A DNA stretch of 64,000 nucleotides from Reyranella massiliensis 521 (GTDB lineage: Bacteria; Pseudomonadota; Alphaproteobacteria; Reyranellales; Reyranellaceae): assembly GCA_945862125.1 (NCBI GenBank), contig CAMAYC010000007.1, forward strand, positions 1 through 64,000, in the 5' to 3' direction. This document shows, one piece after another, positions 56,109 to 64,000 of the stretch. The notes below the pieces were generated by a model. It had not been told where the DNA came from. It saw only the letters and a program-made list of their open reading frames with translations, and made no database searches. How positions within the stretch are numbered: position 1 is the stretch's first letter; every line of letters begins with the position of its first letter. The translations under genes and the position numbers were made by a program.

Positions 56109-57230
56109 CAGGCCGCTTCCTTGTCCTTGCCCTCACCCACGCGCGCGGCCAGAGACGCCGCCATGAACTCGTCGAGGTCGCCGTCGAGCACCTTCTGCGG
56201 ATCGGAGCGCTCCACGTTGGTGCGCAGGTCCTTCACCATCTGGTAGGGCTGCAGCACGTAGGAGCGGATCTGGTGGCCCCAACCGATGTCGGTCTTGTTG
56301 GCCTCGATCTCCATCCGCTCGGCCTCGCGCTTCTGCAGCTCGACCTCATAGAGGCGCGCCTTCAGCATCTGTAGCGCCTTGGCGCGGTTCTGGTGCTGCG
56401 AGCGTTCCTGCTGCACGGCAACCGCGATGCCCGAGGGAATATGCGTGATGCGCACGGCCGAATCGGTCTTGTTGACGTGCTGGCCGCCCGAACCCGAAGC
56501 GCGATAGGTGTCGACGCGCAGGTCCTTGTCCAGAAGCTCGATCTCGATGTCGTCGTCGACCTCGGGATAGACCCAGACCGAGGCGAAGCTGGTCTGGCGG
56601 CGCGCATTGCCGTCGAACGGCGAGATTCGCACCAGTCGATGCACGCCCGACTCGGTCTTAAGCCAGCCGTAGGCGTTCGGGCCCTCGACCTTGTAGGCGC
56701 ACGACTTGATCCCGGCCTCTTCGCCGGCGCTCTCTTCGAGCCAGCTCACCTTGAAACCGCGGCGCTCGGCCCAGCGCGTGTACATGCGCGCCAGCATCTC
56801 GGCCCAGTCCTGGGCTTCGGTGCCGCCGGCGCCGGCATTGATCTCGATATAGGCGTTGTTGCCGTCGGCCTCGCCCGACAGCAGCGTCTCCAGCCGCGCC
56901 TTGGCGGCTTCGGTGCGTGCTTCGCCGAGCGCCCGCTCGGCATCGGCGATCATGGCCTCGTCCTTCTCGGACTCCGCCATCTCGATCAGCCCGACATTGT
57001 CGTCGATGGCGGCGCGCAGACGCTTGATGGTGGCGATCGCGGTCTCGAGCCGCGTGCGCTCCTTCATGACAGCCTGGGCCTGCTTGGGATCGTTCCACAG
57101 CGCCGAATCCTCGGCGCGCGCGTTCAGCTCGTCTAGACGTACGACCGCTCGGTCGTAGTCAAAGACGCCTCCTCAGGAGTTCGAGCGACTCCTCGATCTC
57201 CTTCACCATCGACTGGGCTTCTGCGCGCAT
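56108..57230 (-). CDS. prfB: peptide chain release factor 2, made by programmed +1 frameshift
   Basis: The gene begins at the ATG at 57230 and reads 23 codons to CTT, then an in-frame TGA at 57161-57159; skipping one base restores the frame (GAC TAC GAC) to the stop at 56108, giving 373 residues. RF2 features are VRISPFDGNARRQ (SPF tripeptide that reads UGA) and SGSGGQHVNKTDSAVRI (GGQ catalytic loop). It terminates translation at UGA and UAA. The frameshift is autoregulation: low RF2 favours slippage. PBP1A follows upstream by 15 bases. Confidence 0.95.
57157..57173 (-). promoter_or_regulatory. programmed +1 frameshift signal in prfB
   Basis: On the minus strand AGGAGG (57173-57168), CGT, CTT and TGAC follow one another: an internal Shine-Dalgarno three bases before the slippery CTT-T, then the UGA stop followed by C. 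This is the same layout and spacing as E. coli prfB (AGGGGG-TAT-CTT-TGAC). Ribosomes slip by +1 on CTT when UGA is decoded slowly. Confidence 0.95.
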
Positions 57231-57245
57231 TCCCGGTTCCGTTCG

Positions 57246-59729
57246 TCAGTAGGTCTCGCCGGTCCCCGTGAGACCGGGGCGGCGGGCGCCGCCCGCCTGA
57301 AGCGGGCCGCCGGGGTCTATACCGGAAAATGGGGCGGAGCCGTCAAGCGGAGTCACCATGAAGCCGTCGGAGCCGGGCTCGGTGCCGGGCTTGAAGACCT
57401 CGTCGATCGTGCCGCCCTCGTAGGTGAAGCGCACCATGCGCAGGCCGGGCGGAATGCGGAACGGCGTCGGTGCCTTGCCCTTGAAGATCTCCTTGGCGAT
57501 CTGCTCGAAGATGGGCGCGGCATTGCCGCCGCCGGTCTCCTGGGCGCCCAGGTTCCGCGGCTCGTCGAAGCCGATGAAGACGCCGATGGTGATATCGGGC
57601 GTCGAGCCCAGGAACCAGTTGTCGCGCGCATCGTTGGTCGTGCCGGTCTTGCCGGCGATCGGCCTGCCGAGTGCAGCGAGCCGGCCGGCGGTCCCGCGCA
57701 CCGTCACGCCCTGCATCATGCTCACGACCTGGTAGACCGATGCCGGATCGTGGAACGGCTTGCGCGAATCGACCAGTTCGGGCGGCGCCGGCTTGGCGCC
57801 GGCGGCGACCTCGCCGCAGCCCTTGCAGGCACGCGGCTCGTGGCGATAGACGGTCTTGCCGTTGCGGTCCTGCACGCGGTCGACGAGGCTCGGCGTGATC
57901 TCGAGCGCGCCATTGGCCAGCATCGCGTAGGCCATGGTCATGCGCAGCAGGGTCGTCTCGCCGGCGCCCAGCGCCATCGGCAGGTAGGCACCCATGTTTT
58001 CTGTGACGCCGAATTCCTTGGCGACGTCGACGACACGCTTCATGCCGATCTGCTGGGCCATGCGCACCGTCATCAGATTGCGCGACATCTCAAGGCCGCG
58101 GCGGACGGTGGTCGGCCCGAGGAAGTCGCCGCCGTAGTTCTTCGGCGTCCAGATCGGCTGGCCGTGGCCGGGGTCGTAGCTGAACGGCGCATCGAGCACG
58201 ACGCTGGCCGGGCTGAAGCCCGCATCCATTGCCGCCAGATAAACGAACGGCTTGAAGGCCGAGCCCGGCTGGCGCGCGGCCTGGACGGCGCGGTTGAACT
58301 GACTGCGGCCGTAGGCCCAGCCGCCCGACATGGCGAGCACGCGCCCGGTCTGGGTGTCCATGATCACCACGCCGCCCTCGACGTTGGGTACCTGGCGCAG
58401 CGCGTAGGTCCTCGGCGGATAGGGCTTGGCGTTGGCCGCCGTGCCCGTCGCTCCTGCCGGCTTCTCGATCTTCTCGACGACGACGACGTCGCCCACGCTC
58501 ACCACGTCCTTGGGACCGCGCGGCGGATTGCCGACCCGCTGGTCGGCCAGGGTCGGCCGCGCCCATGTCATCTCGGCGAACGGGATCGTGCCCTCGTTGT
58601 TGCCTTCACCGCCGGGCAGCCCGACGATCTGCACCGACTGGGCGTCGACTTTGTTGACGACTGCGAGCTGCCATGCGGGCGGTCCGTACAGCGGACGGCG
58701 CTGGGCGATGCGGCCGAACTCCTCCTCCCACACGCTCATGTCGGGGATCTTGGCGTAGGGACCGCGCCAGCCGTGGCGGCGGTCGTAGGCGATCAAGCCG
58801 TCGCGCAATGCCGTGTCGGCGGCCGACTGATAGGCCGGATCGAGCGTCGTGCTGACGGTGAGGCCGCCCTCGTAGAGGCCCTTCTCGCCATAGGCCGCCA
58901 TCAGGTTGCGCCGCACTTCCTCGGCGAAGAAGTCGGCCGTCGTCGTCTCGGTTGCCCCGCGGCGGCGCAGTTGCAGCTTCTCCGCGCGGGCGGCCTGGGC
59001 CTCGGCCGGCTTGATGTAGCCGTCCTCCTGCATGCGGTTCAGGACGTAATCACGACGCGCGTACGCCTCTTTTTCGTTGCGCACGATGTGATAGCGGTTG
59101 GGTGCCTTGGGGAGCGCCGCAAGATAGGCGATCTCGGACAGGGTGAGTTCGTCCAACGATTTGTCGAAGTAGTTGATCGCCGCCTGGGCCACGCCGTAGT
59201 TGCCCGAGCCCAGGTAGATCTCGTTGAGATAGAGTTCGAGGATACGCTCCTTGGAGTAGGTCTCCTCGATTCGGAAGGCGAGGATCGCCTCGCGGATCTT
59301 GCGCGCCAGCGTCGCCTGGTTGGTCAGCAGGAAGTTCTTGGCGACCTGCTGAGTGAGGCCCGAGGCGCCCTCCGGCCGCTTGCCGGGATTGGTGATGTTG
59401 GAGATCATGGCGCGCACGACGCCGATGAAGTCGATGCCCGGATGGGTGAAGAAGCGCTGGTCCTCGGCCGCGACGAAGGCTTCGACCACGCGCTTTGGCA
59501 TGGCCGCGACCGGCACGAACACCCGCTTCTCTCGCGCATACTCCGCCAACAGCCTGCCGTCAGCGGCATAGAGGCGCGAAACGGTCGCCGGCTGGTAGTC
59601 GGCCAGTTGCTTGTGATCCGGCAGTCCGTGGCTGAAATGCCAGAACAGGCCGGCCACGGTGCCCGTCCCCACGATCAGGACGGCCGTGGCGAAGGCCAGC
59701 AGGACTTTGAACAGATTGAGCACGGTCAT
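57246..59729 (-). CDS. mrcA: penicillin-binding protein 1A, bifunctional
   Basis: The 827-residue protein has a cytoplasmic tail and one membrane helix (residues 7-30), then a glycosyltransferase 51 domain with the catalytic Glu in AFVAAEDQRFFTHPGID and the TQQVAKNFLL and EAILAFRIEETYSKERILEL motifs. The transpeptidase domain has Ser490-x-x-Lys in QPGSAFKPFVYLAA, and KTGTT (IAGKTGTTNDARDNWFLG). It polymerises and cross-links peptidoglycan. It is encoded between an amidase and prfB, as in many alphaproteobacteria. Confidence 0.95.
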   Translation of the reverse strand: MTVLNLFKVLLAFATAVLIVGTGTVAGLFWHFSHGLPDHKQLADYQPATVSRLYAADGRLLAEYAREKRVFVPVAAMPKRVVEAFVAAEDQRFFTHPGIDFIGVVRAMISNITNPGKRPEGASGLTQQVAKNFLLTNQATLARKIREAILAFRIEETYSKERILELYLNEIYLGSGNYGVAQAAINYFDKSLDELTLSEIAYLAALPKAPNRYHIVRNEKEAYARRDYVLNRMQEDGYIKPAEAQAARAEKLQLRRRGATETTTADFFAEEVRRNLMAAYGEKGLYEGGLTVSTTLDPAYQSAADTALRDGLIAYDRRHGWRGPYAKIPDMSVWEEEFGRIAQRRPLYGPPAWQLAVVNKVDAQSVQIVGLPGGEGNNEGTIPFAEMTWARPTLADQRVGNPPRGPKDVVSVGDVVVVEKIEKPAGATGTAANAKPYPPRTYALRQVPNVEGGVVIMDTQTGRVLAMSGGWAYGRSQFNRAVQAARQPGSAFKPFVYLAAMDAGFSPASVVLDAPFSYDPGHGQPIWTPKNYGGDFLGPTTVRRGLEMSRNLMTVRMAQQIGMKRVVDVAKEFGVTENMGAYLPMALGAGETTLLRMTMAYAMLANGALEITPSLVDRVQDRNGKTVYRHEPRACKGCGEVAAGAKPAPPELVDSRKPFHDPASVYQVVSMMQGVTVRGTAGRLAALGRPIAGKTGTTNDARDNWFLGSTPDITIGVFIGFDEPRNLGAQETGGGNAAPIFEQIAKEIFKGKAPTPFRIPPGLRMVRFTYEGGTIDEVFKPGTEPGSDGFMVTPLDGSAPFSGIDPGGPLQAGGARRPGLTGTGETY

Positions 59730-59777
59730 CTTCTACGCGGCGCCTTTCACGGCAGCAACGGCGAGAATGAGCGCGAC

Positions 59778-60608
59778 TTATGCCTTTCTTATGGCGCCGC
59801 CAGCCGCAAAATGGGCATCAACCGAGCCCCGCAGCGCCTTCGCCAGGGCGATTTGGTGCTGGCGGATCGTCAGGAGCTTCTCGTCCTGGCGATTGGAAAG
59901 GTAGCCCAGTTCGACCAGGGCCGCGGGGATGTCGGGCGAGGTCAGGACGGCGAAGCCCGCCTGTCGGTGGGTACGTGGCAGCAGGCGGATGCCGTTGCGA
60001 CTGAAACTCTGCACGATAGTGTCGGCCAGCCGGCGCGAATCGTTCACCGTCCCGCGCTGGCTCATGGCGACAAGGGTGCGCGCGACATTGTCGTCCTTGT
60101 CCGAAAGCTTCATGCCGCCGAGGATCGTATCGGCGCGGTTCTCGCGGGCGGCAAGTGCCGCTGCCTCGCGATCGGTCGCCTGCTCCGACAGCGTATAGAC
60201 TGAAGCGCCCCGGACATCGGAATTGTCGCAGGCATCGGCGTGCAGCGAGAGGAACAGGTCGGCCTTGGCTTCCTGGGCACGGGCCACACGTTCGCGCAGG
60301 GCCACGTAGTTGTCGGTGCTGCGCGTCAGCAGCACCCGGTAGCGGTTTCCGGCCAGCAATTCACGCTGCAGCTCGCGGGCGATGGCCATGACGACGGCCT
60401 TCTCCTGCGTGCCGCGCACGCCCTGCGCCCCGGGATCCCTGCCGCCATGGCCGGGATCGAGGAAAATCAGCTTTGGTCGCGGCAGCGGCGTGGGCTTCTT
60501 GACCGACTTGGGGGTCCGCTTGTTGGCCCAGGCGTCGACGCCGCCCAAGCCAAGGGCCGTCAGGCCGGACAAGGCGGCAAGCAGATGGCGGCGGTGGAGG
60601 GTCGACAT
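59778..60608 (-). CDS. N-acetylmuramoyl-L-alanine amidase (AmiC-type)
   Basis: The ATG at 60608 gives 276 residues starting STLHRRHLLAALSGLTALGL, a Tat-like signal with a twin Arg. The zinc amidase_3 domain has IFLDPGHGGRDPGAQGVRGT (zinc His and Glu environment), LFLSLHADACDNSDVRGASV with the second His and VELGYLSNRQDEKLL with the catalytic Glu. It cleaves the peptide from MurNAc during cell separation or recycling. It is divergent from rne, with the same neighbours as in other alphaproteobacteria. Confidence 0.92.
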   Translation of the reverse strand: MSTLHRRHLLAALSGLTALGLGGVDAWANKRTPKSVKKPTPLPRPKLIFLDPGHGGRDPGAQGVRGTQEKAVVMAIARELQRELLAGNRYRVLLTRSTDNYVALRERVARAQEAKADLFLSLHADACDNSDVRGASVYTLSEQATDREAAALAARENRADTILGGMKLSDKDDNVARTLVAMSQRGTVNDSRRLADTIVQSFSRNGIRLLPRTHRQAGFAVLTSPDIPAALVELGYLSNRQDEKLLTIRQHQIALAKALRGSVDAHFAAGGAIRKA

Positions 60609-61101
60609 GGCAAACGCCACTTTAATGTCAGAGGGAGTTTATTATTTTTGCGATATCTTAATCTCAATACAGAAGTTCATTAATAATTTCAAGTCTTATC
60701 AATAAGTTAAAGAAGATTATTCATCTCCCTCAATCTTTTGATTGTCGCACCGTGCCGAACCCCGTATGTTGCGTCTCGCGAGCAGTCGCCGTCGTTCGAA
60801 GCGCCCCCTGTGGGACAGCGCTCCGACGGCAATCCCCAGCCGGGCCAGCGCTGGCGCCCCTTTTTGCAGTGCAAGAACGGACGCGGCGGGTCCGCCAAAG
60901 GATTGTTAGACAGGCGGTGACTATCAGGAACACCGAGGTTGGCAGGACCCAGTTGTGGTCCGGCGGCGCGATGCTTCCCCGTCTTGGCCTAGGTTTGGCC
61001 GTTCGACGGGTTGATGGCGCTCCGTCCCCCTCGCGCCAGAGAGGCGGCTTGGCCGCTGGTCGCTCGCGCCGGCTGGGACCGAACGCCTCGGGAGCGAGCC
61101 C
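60609..61101 (+). other. long leader region of rne
   Basis: About 490 bases with no gene between the amidase and rne starts. The first 140 bases (about 60620-60750) are strongly AT-rich against the GC-rich surroundings and probably hold promoters for both divergent genes, though I cannot fix -35/-10 boxes with confidence. The rest is GC-rich and contains a terminator-like hairpin at 60842-60865. Small open frames here are not convincing. A long structured leader is the known place of RNase E autoregulation in other bacteria. Confidence 0.6.
60842..60865 (+). terminator. terminator-like hairpin inside the rne leader
   Basis: GGGCCA-GCGC-TGGCgCCC forms a stem of about six pairs with a one-base bulge around a GCGC loop, followed by CTTTTT. 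It would act on plus-strand transcripts that start in the AT-rich patch, about 240 bases before the rne ATG. It could be an attenuator or a site of RNase E self-recognition. Confidence 0.4.
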
Positions 61102-63960
61102 ATGGCTAGGCGCATGCTCATTGATGCGAGCCACCCCGAAGAAACTCGGGTGGTCGTCGTCGATGGAACACGACTTGAAGAGTTCGATTTCGAAACGTCT
61201 ACCCGCAAGCCCCTCAAGGGCAATATCTACCTCGCGAAAGTCATTCGCATCGAACCGTCGTTGCAGGCGGCGTTCGTGGAATATGGCGGCAACCGCCATG
61301 GCTTCCTCGCCTTCTCCGAAATCCATCCCGACTATTATCAAATCCCGGTCGCCGACCGCGAGCGGCTGATCGCCGAACAGCAGCGGCTTCACGCCGAAGC
61401 CGACGACGATCACGAGCCGCGCCGCCGCCGGCGCGTCGACCGCTCCGACATCGAAGACGCCCGTGCGTCGCGTCGCGAGGAACCGGCCGCCGAGAATGGC
61501 GCCGAGGAAGCCGCCGCACCTGAAGAGAACGGCCACGTCGCCGAGGCGGTGAGCGAGACCCCCTCGGAATCCCCGGTGGAAGCCTCCTCGGAAGCCCCGA
61601 TCGAAGCTCAGGCGTCCGAAGCCGCCGTTGCCGAACCGGCACCGGTCGAAGCCGCGATCGAGCCCGCCGCCGACGCCCCTGCTCCCGAGCCGCAGGCCCA
61701 GGCAGCGGAGATCGTCAGCGAACGCCTCGACGGTCCCATCCTCGACGGCGTCGAAAGCGCCGAAGCGGCGGTCGCAACTGACACCCCGGTCGAAGTGTCC
61801 GAGGGCGAGCAGCCCGCCGGCGATCCGTCCGAGGCGCCGCAGCCGGAAGTCGTCGTGGAAACCCTGGGCGGCGACGATGCCGTCGAGGAGCGCGAGACGC
61901 GCGAGCGCCGCCGCCGCAACCCGATTCGCCACTACAAGATCCAGGAAGTGATCAAGCGCCGGCAGATCCTGCTGGTCCAGGTCGTCAAGGAAGAACGCGG
62001 CAACAAGGGCGCCGCCCTCACGACCTACCTGTCGCTGGCCGGCCGCTATTGCGTGCTGATGCCCAACGCCGGTCGTGGCGGCGGCATTTCGCGCAAGATC
62101 TCCAATCCCGCCGACCGCAAGCGGATGAAGGAGATGCTGGGCGAACTTGACGTGCCGCAGGGCATGGGCGTGATCCTGCGTACGGCAGGACTCGAACGCA
62201 GCAACATCGACATCAAGCGCGACTACGAATATCTCTCGCGACTCTGGGATTCGATCCGCGAACTCACGATGCGCTCGACGGCGCCGGCCCTCATCTACGA
62301 GGAAGGCGACCTCATCAAGCGCTCGCTGCGCGACGTCTACGATACCGACATCGCCCAGGTGCTGGTCGAGGGCGAAGCGGGCTTCGAGGCCGCCAGCGGC
62401 TTCATGCGCCAGCTTGTGCCGCACCAGGCCAGCAAGGTCGAACTCTACAAGGAGCAGATTCCGCTCTTCCACCGCTATCAGGTGGAGGCGCAGTTCGACG
62501 CCATGCACTCGCCGACCGTCCAGCTCCGGAGCGGCGGCTACATCGTCATCAACCCGACCGAGGCGCTGGTCGCCATCGACGTCAACTCGGGCCGTTCGAC
62601 CAAGGAACGGAACATCGAGGAGACGGCGCTCCGCACCAACATCGAGGCGGCCGAGGAAATCGCCCGTCAGGTCCGCCTGCGCGACCTCGCCGGACTGATC
62701 GTGATCGACTTCATCGACATGGAGGAGACGCGGCACCAGCGCCAGGTCGAGCACAAGGTAAAGGACGCGATGCGCACCGATCGCGCCCGCATCCAGATCG
62801 GACGCATCAGCGCGTTCGGCCTGCTTGAGATGTCGCGCCAGCGCCTGCGGCCGAGCCTGCTCGAGCATTCGACCGAACTCTGCCCGCATTGCGCCGGCAT
62901 CGGCCGCATCCGCTCCATCGAGTCCGCGTCGCTGCATGCGCTCAGGGCCATCGAGGAGGAAGGCGTCCGCCGCCGGGCGACCGAGATCCTGGTCAGCGTG
63001 CCGCCGAAGGTGGCGCTCTACCTGCTCAACACCAAGCGCCACACCCTCTCCGAGATCGAAAAGCGCTACGGCTTCATTGTGTCGGTCGAGGCCGACGACG
63101 AGCTGAACGCCGCCGATTGCGAGATCGAGCGCGTGCGCACGCGTCGCGAGGACCGCGACCGGCCCGCCCAGGAACTGGCCCGCGCCAACTATGATGAAGT
63201 CGCGCGCGAGTTGCCCCTCGGCGACGAGCCGGACGACGTCGAGGACCGCGAGGTCGGAGAAGCCGGCGAGCCTGTCGAACGCAGTGAACGCCGCCCCGAG
63301 GGTGAAGAGGGCGAGAGCCGCGATGGCCGTGGCCGTCGTCGTCGCCGCCGTCGTCGTCGGGGTGATCGCCCCGAAGGCGAAAATGGCGACCGGCCGCCGC
63401 GTGCTGCCGGCGAAGAATATCCGGCCGACGAAAGCGCCCCGAACGGTTCGGCCGAAAACGGCCACGACCATGCCCCGCGCGACGACCAGGATGGCGATGT
63501 GGCCGAAGGCGAAGTTCGCGCCGACGGCGAGCGCCGTCCCGCTGGCGATCGCGAAGGCGATGGCGATCGACGCCGCCGCCGTGGACGCCGCGGCGGCCGC
63601 CGCCGGCGCCGCGAGCCCGGCGAAGGCGAGCCCAGTGGCGAGCACGCGCCGCGTGATCCCGACTACACGTCGGAAGAGTTCGCTTCCGGCGCGCCCGCGC
63701 AACACGCATCGGATGTCGAGCCTTCGGCCCCTCATGAGCACACAAGCCGCGAGCACGAGGCCTACGATCCCGGCCCGCCGGTGAATGTGGAGGCGGCCCC
63801 GCCTCCTCCGCCGCCGTCGGAACCGACCTATACGCCGCCACCGGCTCCCGCGCCGGTCGTGATGCAGGCACCCGAGCCCCCGCCGGCTCCCGTCATTCCG
63901 GTGATCCCGGTGGCGGACATTCCGCCGGAGAAGCCCAAGCGGGGCTGGTGGCGCCGCTGA
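61102..63960 (+). CDS. rne: ribonuclease E
   Basis: The 952-residue endoribonuclease begins ARRMLIDASHPEETRVVVVD. The S1 domain (KGNIYLAKVIRIEPSLQAAF) is interrupted by a long acidic and Ala/Pro-rich insert (about residues 95-275) before YKIQEVIKRRQILLVQVVKE. The DNase I-like catalytic sub-domain has Asp493 and Asp536 in AIDVNSGRST and IVIDFIDME, spaced 43 apart as in E. coli. The Zn-link is CPHC (594-597). The C-terminal 250 residues are disordered with Arg-rich blocks and acidic stretches, ending PKRGWWRR, a GWW motif like the PNPase-binding peptide of Caulobacter RNase E. It starts mRNA decay and rRNA processing. Confidence 0.96.
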   Translation: MARRMLIDASHPEETRVVVVDGTRLEEFDFETSTRKPLKGNIYLAKVIRIEPSLQAAFVEYGGNRHGFLAFSEIHPDYYQIPVADRERLIAEQQRLHAEADDDHEPRRRRRVDRSDIEDARASRREEPAAENGAEEAAAPEENGHVAEAVSETPSESPVEASSEAPIEAQASEAAVAEPAPVEAAIEPAADAPAPEPQAQAAEIVSERLDGPILDGVESAEAAVATDTPVEVSEGEQPAGDPSEAPQPEVVVETLGGDDAVEERETRERRRRNPIRHYKIQEVIKRRQILLVQVVKEERGNKGAALTTYLSLAGRYCVLMPNAGRGGGISRKISNPADRKRMKEMLGELDVPQGMGVILRTAGLERSNIDIKRDYEYLSRLWDSIRELTMRSTAPALIYEEGDLIKRSLRDVYDTDIAQVLVEGEAGFEAASGFMRQLVPHQASKVELYKEQIPLFHRYQVEAQFDAMHSPTVQLRSGGYIVINPTEALVAIDVNSGRSTKERNIEETALRTNIEAAEEIARQVRLRDLAGLIVIDFIDMEETRHQRQVEHKVKDAMRTDRARIQIGRISAFGLLEMSRQRLRPSLLEHSTELCPHCAGIGRIRSIESASLHALRAIEEEGVRRRATEILVSVPPKVALYLLNTKRHTLSEIEKRYGFIVSVEADDELNAADCEIERVRTRREDRDRPAQELARANYDEVARELPLGDEPDDVEDREVGEAGEPVERSERRPEGEEGESRDGRGRRRRRRRRRGDRPEGENGDRPPRAAGEEYPADESAPNGSAENGHDHAPRDDQDGDVAEGEVRADGERRPAGDREGDGDRRRRRGRRGGRRRRREPGEGEPSGEHAPRDPDYTSEEFASGAPAQHASDVEPSAPHEHTSREHEAYDPGPPVNVEAAPPPPPPSEPTYTPPPAPAPVVMQAPEPPPAPVIPVIPVADIPPEKPKRGWWRR

Positions 63961-64000
63961 CTGAGGACTTGAGACCCTGAATTGGAAAGAGCGCCTCCGC

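Noticed and set aside
57750-60203. An 817-codon open frame antisense to PBP1A and the amidase
   Set aside because: Both sense genes have complete catalytic motifs. The antisense frame arises from codon bias in GC-rich DNA.
60738-60920. A 60-codon leader ORF upstream of rne
   Set aside because: It has no Shine-Dalgarno site and Arg/Pro/Gln-rich composition, and it overlaps the terminator-like hairpin. It is more likely non-coding leader.
60730-63756. A 1008-codon open frame antisense to rne
   Set aside because: It has striking length but Ala/Gly/Arg/Leu-rich repetitive composition and mirrors the coding bias of rne. No RBS or domain is seen.

Overview
This is a GC-rich chromosomal segment of an alphaproteobacterium, most likely a soil- or water-dwelling member of the Rhodospirillales; a Reyranella-like genome would fit, but that is an impression and not a demonstrated assignment. 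The evidence is the complete isc operon with iscR, the prfB - PBP1A - amidase - RNase E neighbourhood, the glnE-bcp pair, the divergent anmK/tyrS pair, and many broad-specificity catabolic enzymes and solute transporters. I see no CRISPR array, insertion sequence, prophage or rRNA.

Layout. 1-3448 holds small accessory genes: a broken GlcG/HbpS remnant, a sulfotransferase-like protein, an unknown membrane protein, a tiny hydrophilic protein, a small helix-turn-helix-like protein with a palindromic promoter, and a secreted protein. 3445-19126 is a large catabolic island: a polar amino-acid type ABC transporter, a hydantoin-racemase-like protein, then an operon of a DapA-like lyase, a D-hydantoinase/dihydropyrimidinase, an N-carbamoyl-D-amino-acid hydrolase and a flavin-reductase-like protein, and divergently a full Dpp/Opp-type transporter with a COG0402-type amidohydrolase inside its operon. 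Together these suggest import, ring deamination or ring opening, decarbamoylation and further cleavage of a cyclic ureide or related N-heterocycle.

19139-32003 is housekeeping: a YumC-type ferredoxin/flavodoxin-NADP reductase, tRNA-Met(CAU) with its own promoter and terminator, a phosphodiesterase-family protein, a Bug-type binding protein, mnmA, two twin glycine-zipper lipoproteins, and iscR-desulfurase-iscS-iscU-iscA-hscB-hscA-fdx-iscX. IscS-type enzymes supply sulfur both to Fe-S clusters and, through relays, to the MnmA thiolation of tRNA, so this block is functionally coherent.

32004-41655 carries an alpha/beta hydrolase, anmK, tyrS, a giant AsmA/YhdP-like envelope protein, glnE and bcp. 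41775-53745 is a second accessory region rich in oxidoreductases: an orphan molybdopterin large subunit, two luciferase-like oxidoreductases, an amidohydrolase, two MFS transporters, a zinc-ribbon mini-protein, a double NIPSNAP protein, an aldo/keto reductase and a GMC oxidoreductase. 53758-60608 runs on the minus strand through small envelope proteins to a translationally chained set (prfB with a programmed +1 frameshift, a small membrane protein, a DUF2786-like protein), PBP1A and an AmiC-type amidase. The window ends with rne (RNase E), which has a roughly 490-base leader containing an unusually AT-rich patch and a terminator-like hairpin.
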